A stretch of 64,000 bases of DNA from Ilumatobacter sp. (GTDB taxonomy: Bacteria; Actinomycetota; Acidimicrobiia; Acidimicrobiales; Ilumatobacteraceae). Positions 52,382-60,638 of this stretch are shown one piece after another. The stretch's first letter is position 1; every line of letters starts with the position of its first letter. Both the position numbers and the translations under genes were made by a program. The notes below the pieces were generated by a model. The model was given only the letters and a program-made list of their open reading frames with translations. It was not told the origin of the DNA and searched no databases. The DNA lies in assembly GCF_030065885.1 (NCBI RefSeq), contig NZ_JASJCS010000009.1, positions 1 through 64,000 of the forward strand. Direction: 5' to 3'.

Positions 52382-54253
52382 ATGCATGAGCACGTGCCGG
52401 CGAGGCCGGCTGATGGTTCTCCACTCCAGCGGCTCGACCAGACCGCTGCGCCGCCATCCAACGTCGGCGCTGCGCTCCTCGCCCTCCAACGTTCGGCCGG
52501 CAACGCCGCGGTGGCGCGACTGGTCTCGCACGGGCAGCACCGCGCCCAGCGCCTCATGTCCGACCCACTGGAGTTGGAGGCCGCCGACGATCTCACCGCG
52601 AGCTTCGACCCGGACACGAACGAGGTGCGATTCGGTGGCCGCGACGCACCCGACTACTGCCGCGCGCAGCTGGGCTTCGTCCCGACCGGGAGCACCGTCG
52701 CCGTGTCGCGGCTGCCGCCCGACGTGGTGAGCGTGGTCGCGGCTGCGTTCCCCGACATGGCGAACCTGGGCGACGCACCCACGGCCCTCGGTGCGGGCGT
52801 GTACGCGATCGTCGACGCGTCGACCGGCGTGGTGCGCTACTCCGGCCCAGGTGCGCCGGGCTACCTCATCGAAGGGATCGGTTTCGTTCCCTCGCAGTTG
52901 GTCATGCAGATCGCCGACCTCCCGGATGCCCTGCGCGACGATCTTCGCGGTACCCCTGGCTTCGGCCTCGAGGGCGAGGCCGACGCGGGATCCGAGCGAG
53001 AAGTTGCGTCGACCGGGGACCCCGACCTCGACCGGCTGCGTGCGGCGCGACGCCAGCTGCAGAACGCTTCAATCGACTGGCGACGGCGGTCGGAGACGCT
53101 CTGGAACGAAGGGAGTGCCGCCGCAGCACGGCTGGTCGATGCGTGCCTCGACGTGATCGGCCAGCTGCGCGTGCTCGCCACCACCGAGATCGGCACTGAG
53201 CTCGAGGAGTTCTCGGGAAGCCTCAGGCGGAACGTCGGCTGGGCCGCCGCGAGCACGGCTGTGGGTGCGATGCCGCCCCCTGGGTTCGGCATCGTTGCCG
53301 GTTTCGGCGTCAGTCTCCTGGGGGCTGAGCTCGGGCGCGATGAGCTCAGTTCACAGGTCAGAGCTGCACGCGAATCGGTCGGACGACTGGTCGAGCGCTC
53401 CGGTCGCGGAGACGCGTCGGTCATACATCGGTACTTCGATGCCCACGCCACCGTCCTGGACGACGTCCACTGCGGCGTCGCCGAGATCCACGGTAGTTTC
53501 GCCGGCCGACCGGGCACGTTGCCCGGCGAACAGACGATGTCCATCTTCGCGAGCCAACTTGCGGGAGCGAACAGGACCGAGGAGGACTTCTCGAGGGAGA
53601 ACCCGCCCGAGGAGAGCAGAGCGGCAGTCGCCGAGACCGAGGAGGCGCTGGGCCCGGCGCAGTTGTACACGATACGTCGCCAGCGACTCGCCGACGTCGT
53701 GGCCGGACTCGATGAGCGGGTCGCGGCGGTGAGGGCCGCCTCCGACCGGGTCGTCGCCGGGGTGCGGGCCGAGTTCCTTCGATGGGGCATGGGCCACGGG
53801 TTCGGCGCCATTCTCCTCGAGGGGACAGCGTCGTGGTCCGGCCGTCCGCGAGTCTCCGTCTGGGTCACGACGCAGCTCCGGCCGACACGGTTCCACCGAC
53901 AAAGCCAGGCCTGGCTCGACAGGATCGGTGCAATGACGTGGGACGAGATGCGCGAGTTGCGCATTCCCGTCTACGTGTCGGTCAACTACCCGAACGGGCC
54001 GGCGTTCTCGGTGCGACAGAGTCGGAACGGTGGTCGTGAGGTGGCGATCTCGCCTGCGAATCCCACGTGGCTGGTCCCGGACGTCCTCAGGAGCGCGCTC
54101 GCCGACGCCCCGCTCGTCGGCAGGTACACGATCCGTCCACCATCCGAGGAAGCAGAAACGTCCAGCTCGCAGGCGGGTGAGGAGCCGATGTCCGTACTCC
54201 CGACGAGCGAATCGGGGCAAACAACGTTTCCCGAGCAGGAGTTCGCCTGGTGA
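52382..54253 (+). CDS. Large protein with N-terminal LQRSAGNAAVARL motif (injection-system-cargo-like)
   Basis: About 623 aa with no domain I can name over most of its length. Near the N-terminus is LLALQRSAGNAAVARLV, a motif (LQRxxGNxAVxRL) found at the start of many proteins, often with DUF4157, linked to extracellular contractile injection systems or other toxin delivery. A Gly-rich hydrophobic pair (GWAAASTAVGAMPPPGFGIVAGFGVSLLGAELG) sits mid-protein and the tail is Ser/Glu-rich. No injection-system structural gene is in the window, so the protein is an orphan. ATGs at 52352 and 52376 are alternative starts. No clear ribosome site decides. Confidence 0.7.
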   Translation: MHEHVPARPADGSPLQRLDQTAAPPSNVGAALLALQRSAGNAAVARLVSHGQHRAQRLMSDPLELEAADDLTASFDPDTNEVRFGGRDAPDYCRAQLGFVPTGSTVAVSRLPPDVVSVVAAAFPDMANLGDAPTALGAGVYAIVDASTGVVRYSGPGAPGYLIEGIGFVPSQLVMQIADLPDALRDDLRGTPGFGLEGEADAGSEREVASTGDPDLDRLRAARRQLQNASIDWRRRSETLWNEGSAAAARLVDACLDVIGQLRVLATTEIGTELEEFSGSLRRNVGWAAASTAVGAMPPPGFGIVAGFGVSLLGAELGRDELSSQVRAARESVGRLVERSGRGDASVIHRYFDAHATVLDDVHCGVAEIHGSFAGRPGTLPGEQTMSIFASQLAGANRTEEDFSRENPPEESRAAVAETEEALGPAQLYTIRRQRLADVVAGLDERVAAVRAASDRVVAGVRAEFLRWGMGHGFGAILLEGTASWSGRPRVSVWVTTQLRPTRFHRQSQAWLDRIGAMTWDEMRELRIPVYVSVNYPNGPAFSVRQSRNGGREVAISPANPTWLVPDVLRSALADAPLVGRYTIRPPSEEAETSSSQAGEEPMSVLPTSESGQTTFPEQEFAW

Positions 54254-54287
54254 CCGGGTCAGCCCACGCCCCTGATGCTCAGGGTTC

Positions 54288-55028
54288 GTGGTGACCGCGT
54301 TCGTCACCGGAGCCGGCGGGGCGCTGGGTGGCGCGATCGCGGAGCGGCTCGGCGCCGACGGTCTGGCGGTGGCCGTGGTGGACATCGATGGACCCTCCGC
54401 CGAGGCGACCGCAGGGCCCATCCTCGAGGCGGGAGGGCGGGCAACGGCGATCGCGTGCGATCTGCGCGACGCCGCAGCGATCGAGCGGGCGTTCGCCGCT
54501 GCCGAGCAACGGTTGGGTCCAGTGACGGCGTTGGTCAACAACGCGGCGGTGTTCCCGTCGGGGCCCTTCACCGAGGTGACCCTCGAGACCCTCGACGACA
54601 CGCTGGCCGTCAACCAGCGGGCGTACTTCCTGACTGCACAGATGGCCGCTCGCTCGATGATCAATTCGGGCGGCGGCGTGATCGTCAACGTCGCCTCCAT
54701 CGTGTGGCACGGCCGGTGGGAGAACATGGCCCCGTACGTGACGTCGAAGGGCGGCGTCGTCGCGTTGACCCGTGCGCTCGCCCGCGAGCTGGGTCCGCAC
54801 GACATCCGCGTGAACGCCGTCGCGCCCGGTGCGTTCCCGACGGCTGCCGAGGCCGCCCAGCACCCCGATCTGGAGGCCTACGAACGCGAGATCCTGAACG
54901 CCCAGGCGATCAAGCGGCGCGGGCGCGTCGATGACGTGGCGTCGCTCGTGTCGTTCCTGTGCGGCGACGAATCGTCGTTCATCACCGGCCAGACGATCAA
55001 CGTCGACGGCGGCTGGGTCATGACGTGA
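54288..55028 (+). CDS. Short-chain dehydrogenase/reductase
   Basis: 246-aa NAD(P)-dependent oxidoreductase. Cofactor motif TGAGGALG (about residues 7-14), acidic VVDIDG after beta-2 (suggesting NAD), NNAA, catalytic Ser in NVASIVW, and YVTSK with the Tyr-Lys pair; the C-terminus has TGQTINVDGGW. Substrate unknown. GTG start at 54288, 34 bp after the preceding gene. It converges on the TIR gene. Confidence 0.93.
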   Translation: MVTAFVTGAGGALGGAIAERLGADGLAVAVVDIDGPSAEATAGPILEAGGRATAIACDLRDAAAIERAFAAAEQRLGPVTALVNNAAVFPSGPFTEVTLETLDDTLAVNQRAYFLTAQMAARSMINSGGGVIVNVASIVWHGRWENMAPYVTSKGGVVALTRALARELGPHDIRVNAVAPGAFPTAAEAAQHPDLEAYEREILNAQAIKRRGRVDDVASLVSFLCGDESSFITGQTINVDGGWVMT

Positions 55029-55045
55029 CGCTCGACGTCGCCTGA

Positions 55046-55864
55046 TCAGCCGTCGTCGGAGGGCATCTCGGCACCCACATCCGGCTCGCCGCACATGCCG
55101 GGCCGTGGCTCGGTGCGGCCGCCGCACGTCTCGGCGAACGCCCGGTACTCCGAATCGGGCGGCGAATCGTGGAACAGCTCGTCACAGGCAACGCCGCCCT
55201 CGCCCGCGCAGCGGTCCCAGAGCTCGTCGAGATGGGACCGTTCCCCGTTGTCGACGGGGCCCGGCACCGGACTCGGATCGTCTCGCCAGGGGCCGAGGTA
55301 GTAGCCGGCGACCCCGCCGCCGATCAGCACGAGCACGAGGAGGCCCACGCCGACGAGCCGACCGCCACCACGCTGCTCGACGTGGGCTCGACGTCGCGGC
55401 TCTTCGGAGATGGCGCGCATCAGCGTGTCCATGTCCCGGTGGAAGTGCTCTTCGCCGCGAACGACGATCGCCTGGCGCCGGGTCAGGTCCTGGAGGTCGC
55501 CCGGCAGTTCCGACGCCGCCGGCATGGCCGCACCGCCGATGAGAACCGGTAGCACCTTCGTCCTCGGATGGTTCGCGAGTGCAGCCGCCACCTCGCGCCG
55601 CAGCTCGTCGGACGGATCGTCGAGTCGAGGCCGCCCCGTGGTGGGGTCGGCTGCCGTGCGCCACGACGGCCCGATGACCACCAGCAGGGTGTCGGTCGCG
55701 CGCATCGCTTCGTCGACGGCGTCGACCCACCTCGTGCCCGGCGCGATCTTCTCGACGTCCTTGAACACCCGCTTGGCGCCGTAGCGGTCGGCCAGCACGT
55801 CGTAGATGCGGCCGGCGGCGTACTCGCTGTCGGTGCGCCGATAGCTGATGAAGATCACACCCAC
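55046..55864 (-). CDS. TIR domain-transmembrane fusion protein
   Basis: 272 aa. Residues about 3-130 are a TIR domain: IFISYRRTDSEYAAGRIYDVL, FKDVEKIAPGTRW, LLVVIGPSW, and the helix DELRREVAAAL, whose Glu (about residue 91) lies where the catalytic Glu of NAD-cleaving TIR domains falls. A single helix (LVGVGLLVLVLIGGGVAGYYL, about 169-189) follows, then an outside segment (LWDRCAGEGGVACDELFHDSPPDSEYRAFAETCGG) with four Cys, of a type seen in actinobacterial lipoproteins. The GTG at 55864 has a GGAGG site 7 nt upstream. It lies downstream of a peptide-export cassette on the same strand. A role in signalling or defence is inferred. Confidence 0.85.
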   Translation of the reverse strand: MGVIFISYRRTDSEYAAGRIYDVLADRYGAKRVFKDVEKIAPGTRWVDAVDEAMRATDTLLVVIGPSWRTAADPTTGRPRLDDPSDELRREVAAALANHPRTKVLPVLIGGAAMPAASELPGDLQDLTRRQAIVVRGEEHFHRDMDTLMRAISEEPRRRAHVEQRGGGRLVGVGLLVLVLIGGGVAGYYLGPWRDDPSPVPGPVDNGERSHLDELWDRCAGEGGVACDELFHDSPPDSEYRAFAETCGGRTEPRPGMCGEPDVGAEMPSDDG

Positions 55865-56098
55865 GATGCGTCCTCCATTCACGAGGCGACGAGGACCCTC
55901 ACCTCCCCTTCAGCGTCGCGCCGCCCACAGAGGAGGCCTAGAGACGAAGGGCCTACGGCCCCGCCGGACCCCTGCAGCCCCGTCACCTGGTCGGCGCCTG
56001 ACCAGCACCCTCCCGGCCGGGCAACGTCCGAAGTGCGGGCACGGCCACCAGGCGCATGGCTCGACTCCACGGGCTCGACGACCTGTCGCTGCGAACGG

Positions 56099-57187
56099 CT
56101 ACGGCACCCTGAGCTCGCGCAGCGGATCGCCGCCCACCGCCAACAGGGCCGGGACGAGACCGCCGACCGCTGCACCGCAGAGCAGCATCGCCGTGGCGCC
56201 CGCGACGTACTGCCCGTCCGGGACGGCTGCGTCCTGAGCGATCGCCAAGCCGACCGACGCGGCGACGGCGATCAAGATCGAGATCGTCATCGCGATGCAC
56301 GCCTGTGCCGTGACGAGCCCCCCGACGTACAGCCCGCTCGCCCCCAGGGCTCGACGCCTGCCGTAGTCGCGTCGGCGCTGCACCACGACTGCGCTGAACA
56401 GGAGCACGACGAGACCCGTGATGCCGCCTGCAGTCAGCAGCGACAACCTCGCTGCCGACCTCGCGGCCTCGTTGGCGACGTCGACCGAGAGTTCGATCTG
56501 TTCGATGCGGGATTCGACACTGAGCTTGGCTCGATCCTCGATGCTGAAGAACCCGAGCGCGGTCTCGAGCGCCCAACTCACGTCGGTGGGCTCCTCGACC
56601 ACGATGACCAGCTCCTTGAACTCGAGATCGTCCTGGGCGCTCGGACACGCCGGTTGGAGCACCGACTGATCGAGGAACGAGAGCGATTCCGGCACGGGTC
56701 GGGCTCCGGCGATGGAGATCGGCACACCTTGGGCTCTCAGCTGCCCGACGCCGTCAGCCAGTCCGAGGCGACGGGCGCCGGCCACCGATGCGAGCGCAGC
56801 ATCGCAGTGATACGTCCCGCTCCCGAAGACCGCGGACAGATCGCTCACCCTCCACAGAACTGCGGACCGAGACCGACCGAGACGCTCGTGGGTCGCGTCG
56901 ACGGGCTGGCTCAAGGCGAACGACGCGTGCACGTCGGCGAAGCTGGCCATGGCGCGGGGAAGCTGCGGTGCGATCGAGACCTCGGATTGATGGGCCTTGA
57001 TGCGCAGCAGCGTCGCGGTCGGTGATGCGAGCACCTCGTCGAGCCGATCGCGTGATTCGGAGGATTCCCGGTCGAGCGAGAACATGAACGTCGTCAGGCC
57101 GGCGAGCACCAGCACGATCAAGAGCGTCCGGAGCCGCTGGGCGATCAGGTCCACCACCGCTTCGCCCGCGAGCCTCACCGGTTTCAC
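56099..57187 (-). CDS. FtsX-like ABC permease of the peptide cassette
   Basis: 362 aa. One N-terminal helix (TLLIVLVLAGLTTFMFSL), an outside domain of about 190 residues with two Cys (YHCDAALA, LQPACPS), then a C-terminal FtsX module of three helices (LLTAGGITGLVVLLFSAVVV, GGLVTAQACIAMTISILIAVAASVGLAIA, MLLCGAAVGGLVPALLAV) with RRRDYGRRRALGAS between them. It is half the size of usual two-FtsX permeases, so it may act as a dimer. The ATG overlaps the ATPase stop by ATGA. Confidence 0.85.
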   Translation of the reverse strand: MKPVRLAGEAVVDLIAQRLRTLLIVLVLAGLTTFMFSLDRESSESRDRLDEVLASPTATLLRIKAHQSEVSIAPQLPRAMASFADVHASFALSQPVDATHERLGRSRSAVLWRVSDLSAVFGSGTYHCDAALASVAGARRLGLADGVGQLRAQGVPISIAGARPVPESLSFLDQSVLQPACPSAQDDLEFKELVIVVEEPTDVSWALETALGFFSIEDRAKLSVESRIEQIELSVDVANEAARSAARLSLLTAGGITGLVVLLFSAVVVQRRRDYGRRRALGASGLYVGGLVTAQACIAMTISILIAVAASVGLAIAQDAAVPDGQYVAGATAMLLCGAAVGGLVPALLAVGGDPLRELRVP

Positions 57188-57828
57188 AACCGGACCTCAC
57201 GGTCGACGTTCGCGACGACGTTCGGATCGTGAGTCGCGAAGACCACGCACGCGTTGGCTGCTCGTGCGTAGCTCCGGAGGGCGTCGATCACCAGTCGGCC
57301 TGACTCGAGGTCGAGGTTCCCGGTGGGCTCGTCAGCGAGCACGATGCGTGGACCACCGACCAGGGCTCGCGCCACTGCGACGCGTTGCGCTTGTCCACCC
57401 GACATCTGGCCGGGCCTGACGTTCGCGAGATGCCCGACGCCGAGCGAGGCCAGGAGATCGCGAGCCGTCTGCCGCAGCTGGCGACGACTGCGCCGTCGGT
57501 ACAACCCGACCTCGGTCACGCTGGTGATCACTCGGCGAGAGGGATCGAGCAGCGCGTCCTGGAACACGAAGCCGCAGTGCGCGGCGCGGATGGCGGCACG
57601 GTGCCGTTCCGATGCTGACGCGATGTCGACGCCGCCGATCCAGATCGAGCCGCCGCGCGGCCGCAGCAGACCTCCGATCGCATAGAGCAGCGACGACTTC
57701 CCGCGTCCCGACGGACCGGTGACGGCGACCAGTTCAGTCGGCTCGAGGTCGAGGTCGAAGTCGACGAGCACGTCCGGGTTGCGTCGGTACCCGACGTGGA
57801 GGTGCCGGATCTGGGCGATCGTCGTCAC
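57184..57828 (-). CDS. ABC ATP-binding protein of the peptide cassette
   Basis: 214 aa. Walker A GPSGRGKSS, Q-loop FQDALLDPSR, signature MSGGQAQR, Walker B IVLADEPTGNLD and switch THD are present. It is MacB/LolD-like and close in pattern to the ATPases found in lactococcin-972-type export/immunity gene clusters. It overlaps both neighbours by ATGA, giving strict co-translation with the adaptor and the permease. Confidence 0.92.
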   Translation of the reverse strand: MTTIAQIRHLHVGYRRNPDVLVDFDLDLEPTELVAVTGPSGRGKSSLLYAIGGLLRPRGGSIWIGGVDIASASERHRAAIRAAHCGFVFQDALLDPSRRVITSVTEVGLYRRRSRRQLRQTARDLLASLGVGHLANVRPGQMSGGQAQRVAVARALVGGPRIVLADEPTGNLDLESGRLVIDALRSYARAANACVVFATHDPNVVANVDREVRL

Positions 57829-58853
57829 GGCGTGGGCACCCGGACCGTCTCGCCGGCGTCGATCCCATCGACGAGAGCGAGACCGTCCGCCGAAGCCCGC
57901 ACGGTGACGGCTCGTCGCGATCCGTCGGCCATCACGACGTGGGTGTCGCCCTGTGCGTCCGCGCCCAATGCGAGTTCGGGGACCGCGGGCCCCGTCACCT
58001 CAGGGAGCAGCACGATCTCGGCCGGTTCCGTCCGGACGACATCGGTGACGATGCATGTGCGAGTCGTCCCGCACGAGAAGGGGGACGCATCGACCTCGAT
58101 CGTCAACCCGCCGTCGGGTTGCGTACGTGGCCCGCTCGTGACCGACGACCGGATGCCGTCACCGATGACCACTTCGTCGCCGACCTCGACTTCGCTCGCT
58201 GCAGCAGGGAGGAGCGGTATCGCGATCCTCGGAGTGTCTCGAATCGTCGAAACAGCCGGTTGCGGCAGGACGGCACCGAGGCGCAAATCGTCGGACGGCT
58301 GAACGCGCGTCGGCAGCGGCTCGACAAAGACAATCCAGCCAAGTGGGAGATCGGCAATCTTGCCGATTCCCCTGACGGCGTTCCAGTCCCGCACCGCCCG
58401 TTCCGTCTCGCGGCCGTACTCTCCGTCGACCGTCAGGTCGAAGCCGATGCTCGCCAAGTACCGCTGCAGTTGTGCGACATCGTCGCCGGCGACTCCCCGG
58501 CGAAGATCGCGGAAGGCCGGCGTGGCACCGGCGATCACCACGACCGGGACCCCGTCGACGTGGAGCAGTATGTCCCCGTCGTCGATGACGCCGTCATCGA
58601 CGGGCATCTTGGTCACACGCCCGTCGATGGGGACGTCGATGTCCGATTCGGTCGGCCACTCGATGGTCGCGATGCCCGAGATCGTCCGGCCGAGGGTCGC
58701 CTCCTCGACGACGAAGACCGAGTAGTCGATGCGGTCATCGACGGCGGCAGTCGGTGGTCTCGACGTGTCGACCCCCCAGAAGAACCCGGCCACCAGCGCA
58801 GCGACCACGATGACGACGAGTAGCGACGTGCCGGTGAATCTCAGCGTTCGCAT
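57825..58853 (-). CDS. Membrane-fusion-type adaptor with peptidoglycan-binding domain
   Basis: 342 aa. An N-terminal membrane helix is followed by an HlyD/MacA-like beta-barrel region, a peptidoglycan-binding PGB_1-type helix bundle (RDLRRGVAGDDVAQLQRYLASIGFDLTVDGEYGRETERAVRDWN) and C-terminal beta domains (VEVGDEVVIGDG...ADGLALVDGIDAGETVRV). Such adaptors bridge an ABC permease and the wall in Gram-positives. It overlaps the ATPase gene and, at its start, the lipoprotein gene. Confidence 0.88.
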   Translation of the reverse strand: MRTLRFTGTSLLVVIVVAALVAGFFWGVDTSRPPTAAVDDRIDYSVFVVEEATLGRTISGIATIEWPTESDIDVPIDGRVTKMPVDDGVIDDGDILLHVDGVPVVVIAGATPAFRDLRRGVAGDDVAQLQRYLASIGFDLTVDGEYGRETERAVRDWNAVRGIGKIADLPLGWIVFVEPLPTRVQPSDDLRLGAVLPQPAVSTIRDTPRIAIPLLPAAASEVEVGDEVVIGDGIRSSVTSGPRTQPDGGLTIEVDASPFSCGTTRTCIVTDVVRTEPAEIVLLPEVTGPAVPELALGADAQGDTHVVMADGSRRAVTVRASADGLALVDGIDAGETVRVPTP

Positions 58854-59329
58854 TGGGCGAAGAGTGCGTCGAGTTCACTCGGAGATGCAGGCAATATGGC
58901 CGAGTTGTCGGGGAATCGGCCCTGAACGAAATCCTCGAAGGACGGGGTGACGATGTCGTACCCTTGGGCTCGAATGCAGTCATCGACCGCGACGAACATC
59001 CGATAGTCCTCTTCTGGAGTCACCCCGGACGGCCGGTCGAAGCCGGTCTCCGACAGACACTCGGCGAATCTGACGTCGTAGGCCGCTCGCAGCTCCGCCT
59101 GTTGATCGGGTGAGAGGCCATCTGGGCCGTACTCGACACCGATACCTCCATCGGGGAGCAGGTCGACGGCGTACCCATGCGACTCCAGACACGGCTTCAT
59201 CAGGGCCGCGTACAGTTCTTCGCTCGGCGCCGTCAGTTCCGCGGCCCCGTCGTCTCCGGCGACGCCATCGTCACTCCCGCATCCCAGCATCAGGGCCATT
59301 GTGGCGAGAGAGACGATGGCTGCTCGCAC
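58841..59329 (-). CDS. Lipoprotein of the peptide cassette
   Basis: 162 aa with a lipoprotein signal (AAIVSLATMALMLGCGSDDG, lipobox Cys about residue 17). The mature part has four Cys (MKPCLESHGYAV, RFAECLSETGF, VDDCIRAQGYD, LFAQCER), in the pattern of repeated CL/CIxxxGYxV units seen in small actinobacterial lipoproteins of unknown role. As part of this cassette it could serve as an immunity protein or peptide receptor. TAGCCT, overlapping the stop of the peptide gene, lies 7 nt before the GTG. Confidence 0.82.
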   Translation of the reverse strand: MRAAIVSLATMALMLGCGSDDGVAGDDGAAELTAPSEELYAALMKPCLESHGYAVDLLPDGGIGVEYGPDGLSPDQQAELRAAYDVRFAECLSETGFDRPSGVTPEEDYRMFVAVDDCIRAQGYDIVTPSFEDFVQGRFPDNSAILPASPSELDALFAQCER

Positions 59330-59336
59330 GTGATTC

Positions 59337-59342
59337 AGGCTA
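59337..59342 (-). promoter_or_regulatory. -10 hexamer TAGCCT of the lipoprotein gene
   Basis: TAGCCT on the minus strand ends 7 nt before the GTG at 59329 and includes the stop codon of the peptide gene. Confidence 0.45.
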
Positions 59343-59636
59343 GCACCCGGTGTTGAGCGAGACGAGCTGACCGCTGGTCGAGTACCCGTAGTAGTCGAAC
59401 GGCGTATTACGAGAGCTCGTGCGCGTCGTCGTGCTGCTGTTCCACCATGACGTGCTGTAGTTGGTCCACGCGTGCGCGACGGCCCCGGAGGTCGTCCGAG
59501 TGGACAAGTAGACCCGGTAGCTGGCGCAGTACCCCACCGATCCTCCGCCGGACGCGTGTGCATCCACAACCGATGGCACGGCAGCCCCCACGGAGGCCGC
59601 GACCAGTGCCGTGGCAAGAATCTTCCTCAACTTCAT
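59340..59636 (-). CDS. Small secreted cysteine peptide, bacteriocin-like
   Basis: 98-aa precursor with a Sec signal peptide (MKLRKILATALVAASVGAAV, cleavage near VDAHA-SG). The mature part of about 70 residues is very rich in Ser, Thr, Tyr and Trp (AWTNYSTSWWNSSTTTRTSS, then DYYGYSTSG) and has just two Cys, at residues 37 and 98 (the last residue), which could form one disulfide. The ATG at 59636 has a GGAGG site 7 nt upstream. Size, export signal and its place ahead of a lipoprotein/adaptor/ATPase/permease set recall lactococcin-972-type bacteriocin loci, but the sequence is not one I recognise. Base composition upstream is AT-rich for this genome. Confidence 0.8.
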   Translation of the reverse strand: MKLRKILATALVAASVGAAVPSVVDAHASGGGSVGYCASYRVYLSTRTTSGAVAHAWTNYSTSWWNSSTTTRTSSRNTPFDYYGYSTSGQLVSLNTGC

Positions 59637-59709
59637 CGGTGATCCTCCGTTCATCTCCTGGATGTTGTCGGCCCGCTTCTGCTCATCATCCGCAATCATT
59701 TCGACCAAG

Positions 59710-59721
59710 TCAATTAATTGA
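59710..59721. promoter_or_regulatory. AT-only-core palindrome TCAATTAATTGA
   Basis: A perfect 12-bp palindrome about 75 bp upstream of the peptide gene start, a candidate operator in its leader or promoter. Confidence 0.45.
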
Positions 59722-59863
59722 TCACGGCTTGTTCTCGCGGGCGATATATTTTTTCAGATACCGCCATCTCGTCAGGCGAACGCCGCTGCCGCCACCAGAA
59801 CAGGAGTCGACCCACGCTCGTGGCCGGGCGCCCTGCCGCTCGACATTCTGCGGTTCGGATCGC

Positions 59864-59889
59864 TTCGATATTGCAGCCGCGATATCGAA
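59864..59889. promoter_or_regulatory. Inverted repeat TTCGATAT-N10-ATATCGAA
   Basis: Perfect 8-bp arms with a 10-bp spacer, one DNA turn between half-site centres plus spacing typical of dimeric regulators. It could also be a hairpin. Confidence 0.4.
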
Positions 59890-60067
59890 CCCGGCTTCGA
59901 CGCTCGGGCCGGCACGACCTCGCCGTTCGATCACGACACTCGTCCGCCGCGGGTGTGGTCCCACCTCGCAGGACGCGCGCGGGCCACACGTGCGCATCTG
60001 CGTCGTCCCAGACCCGAGGGCCGGGTCGTCACGCTGGCAGCGGCGCACGCCACGTCATATGGTGGAA

Positions 60068-60089
60068 GTGGGCACGAGAGTGTGCCCAC
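60068..60089 (+). promoter_or_regulatory. Hairpin at the predicted 5' end of the F420-oxidoreductase transcript
   Basis: GTGGGCAC, 6-nt loop, GTGCCCAC. The -10-like TATGGT (60058-60063) would place the transcript start at the foot of the stem, and the ribosome site follows at 60094. Confidence 0.4.
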
Positions 60090-60106
60090 GACGAAAGGGG
60101 TCGGCC

Positions 60107-60550
60107 GTGGTCATGATGACAGCGCCGGTGCAGGCACTCCTCGGGTCCGATGCGGTCGCGCACGTGTGGACCAGGAACCCGGACGGCTCGCCGCAGGTCT
60201 CCGTGGTGTGGTTCATCGCACACGGCGACGAGATCCTGTTCGGGACCGACGCCAACAGCCAGAAGGCGAGGAACCTCGCCCGCGACCCGCACATCGTGCT
60301 CTCGGTCGAGGACACCGAACGCAACGAACGCGGGTTCCAGCAGCACATGATCATCCGCGGCACGGCGGCCATCGAACCCGGTCCGGCGCCGCAGCTGATG
60401 GACGACATGGCCATGAAGTACCTCGGGCTGAGCCGGCACCCGCTCGCACTCCGCGACTCCCCGACGGCCGTCGTCGTGCGGGTCACGGTCGACCGCGTCA
60501 GCGGTGAGGGCCCGTGGGTCGAGACGGCCGGCGCCGGCCACCAGGTCTGA
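60107..60550 (+). CDS. PPOX-class F420-dependent oxidoreductase (Rv1155-like)
   Basis: 147-aa split-barrel flavin/deazaflavin-binding protein. Marks are HVWTRNPDGSPQVSVVWFIAHGDEILFGTDANSQKARNLARDPHIVLSVED, matching the PPOX-class F420-binding family of actinobacteria. The substrate is unknown. The GTG at 60107 is set by AAAGGGG 6 nt upstream; ATGs at 60113 and 60116 are close alternatives. It is preceded by an 8-bp leader hairpin. Confidence 0.88.
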   Translation: MVMMTAPVQALLGSDAVAHVWTRNPDGSPQVSVVWFIAHGDEILFGTDANSQKARNLARDPHIVLSVEDTERNERGFQQHMIIRGTAAIEPGPAPQLMDDMAMKYLGLSRHPLALRDSPTAVVVRVTVDRVSGEGPWVETAGAGHQV

Positions 60551-60638
60551 ATCCGGTCCGAGCCGTCCGGTTCCGAGCGTCGACGCTCCCATCCCCGCTG
60601 CCTCGCTCCGACCTGAGGGTCATCGGGGAGAATGGCGC

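Larger units (their letters stand above)
59637..60106. other. AT-rich divergent intergenic region with two palindromes
   Basis: 470 bp between the divergent peptide and F420-oxidoreductase genes, with no convincing gene. It contains TCAATTAATTGA, TTCGATAT-N10-ATATCGAA, and an AT tract (GATATATTTTTT, 59743-59754) unusual in this GC-rich window. Candidate promoters for both sides lie here. Confidence 0.6.

Noticed and set aside
59714-60048. Minus-strand open frames in the divergent AT-rich gap
   Set aside because: They cross both palindromes, have no ribosome sites and code low-complexity Arg-rich sequence.
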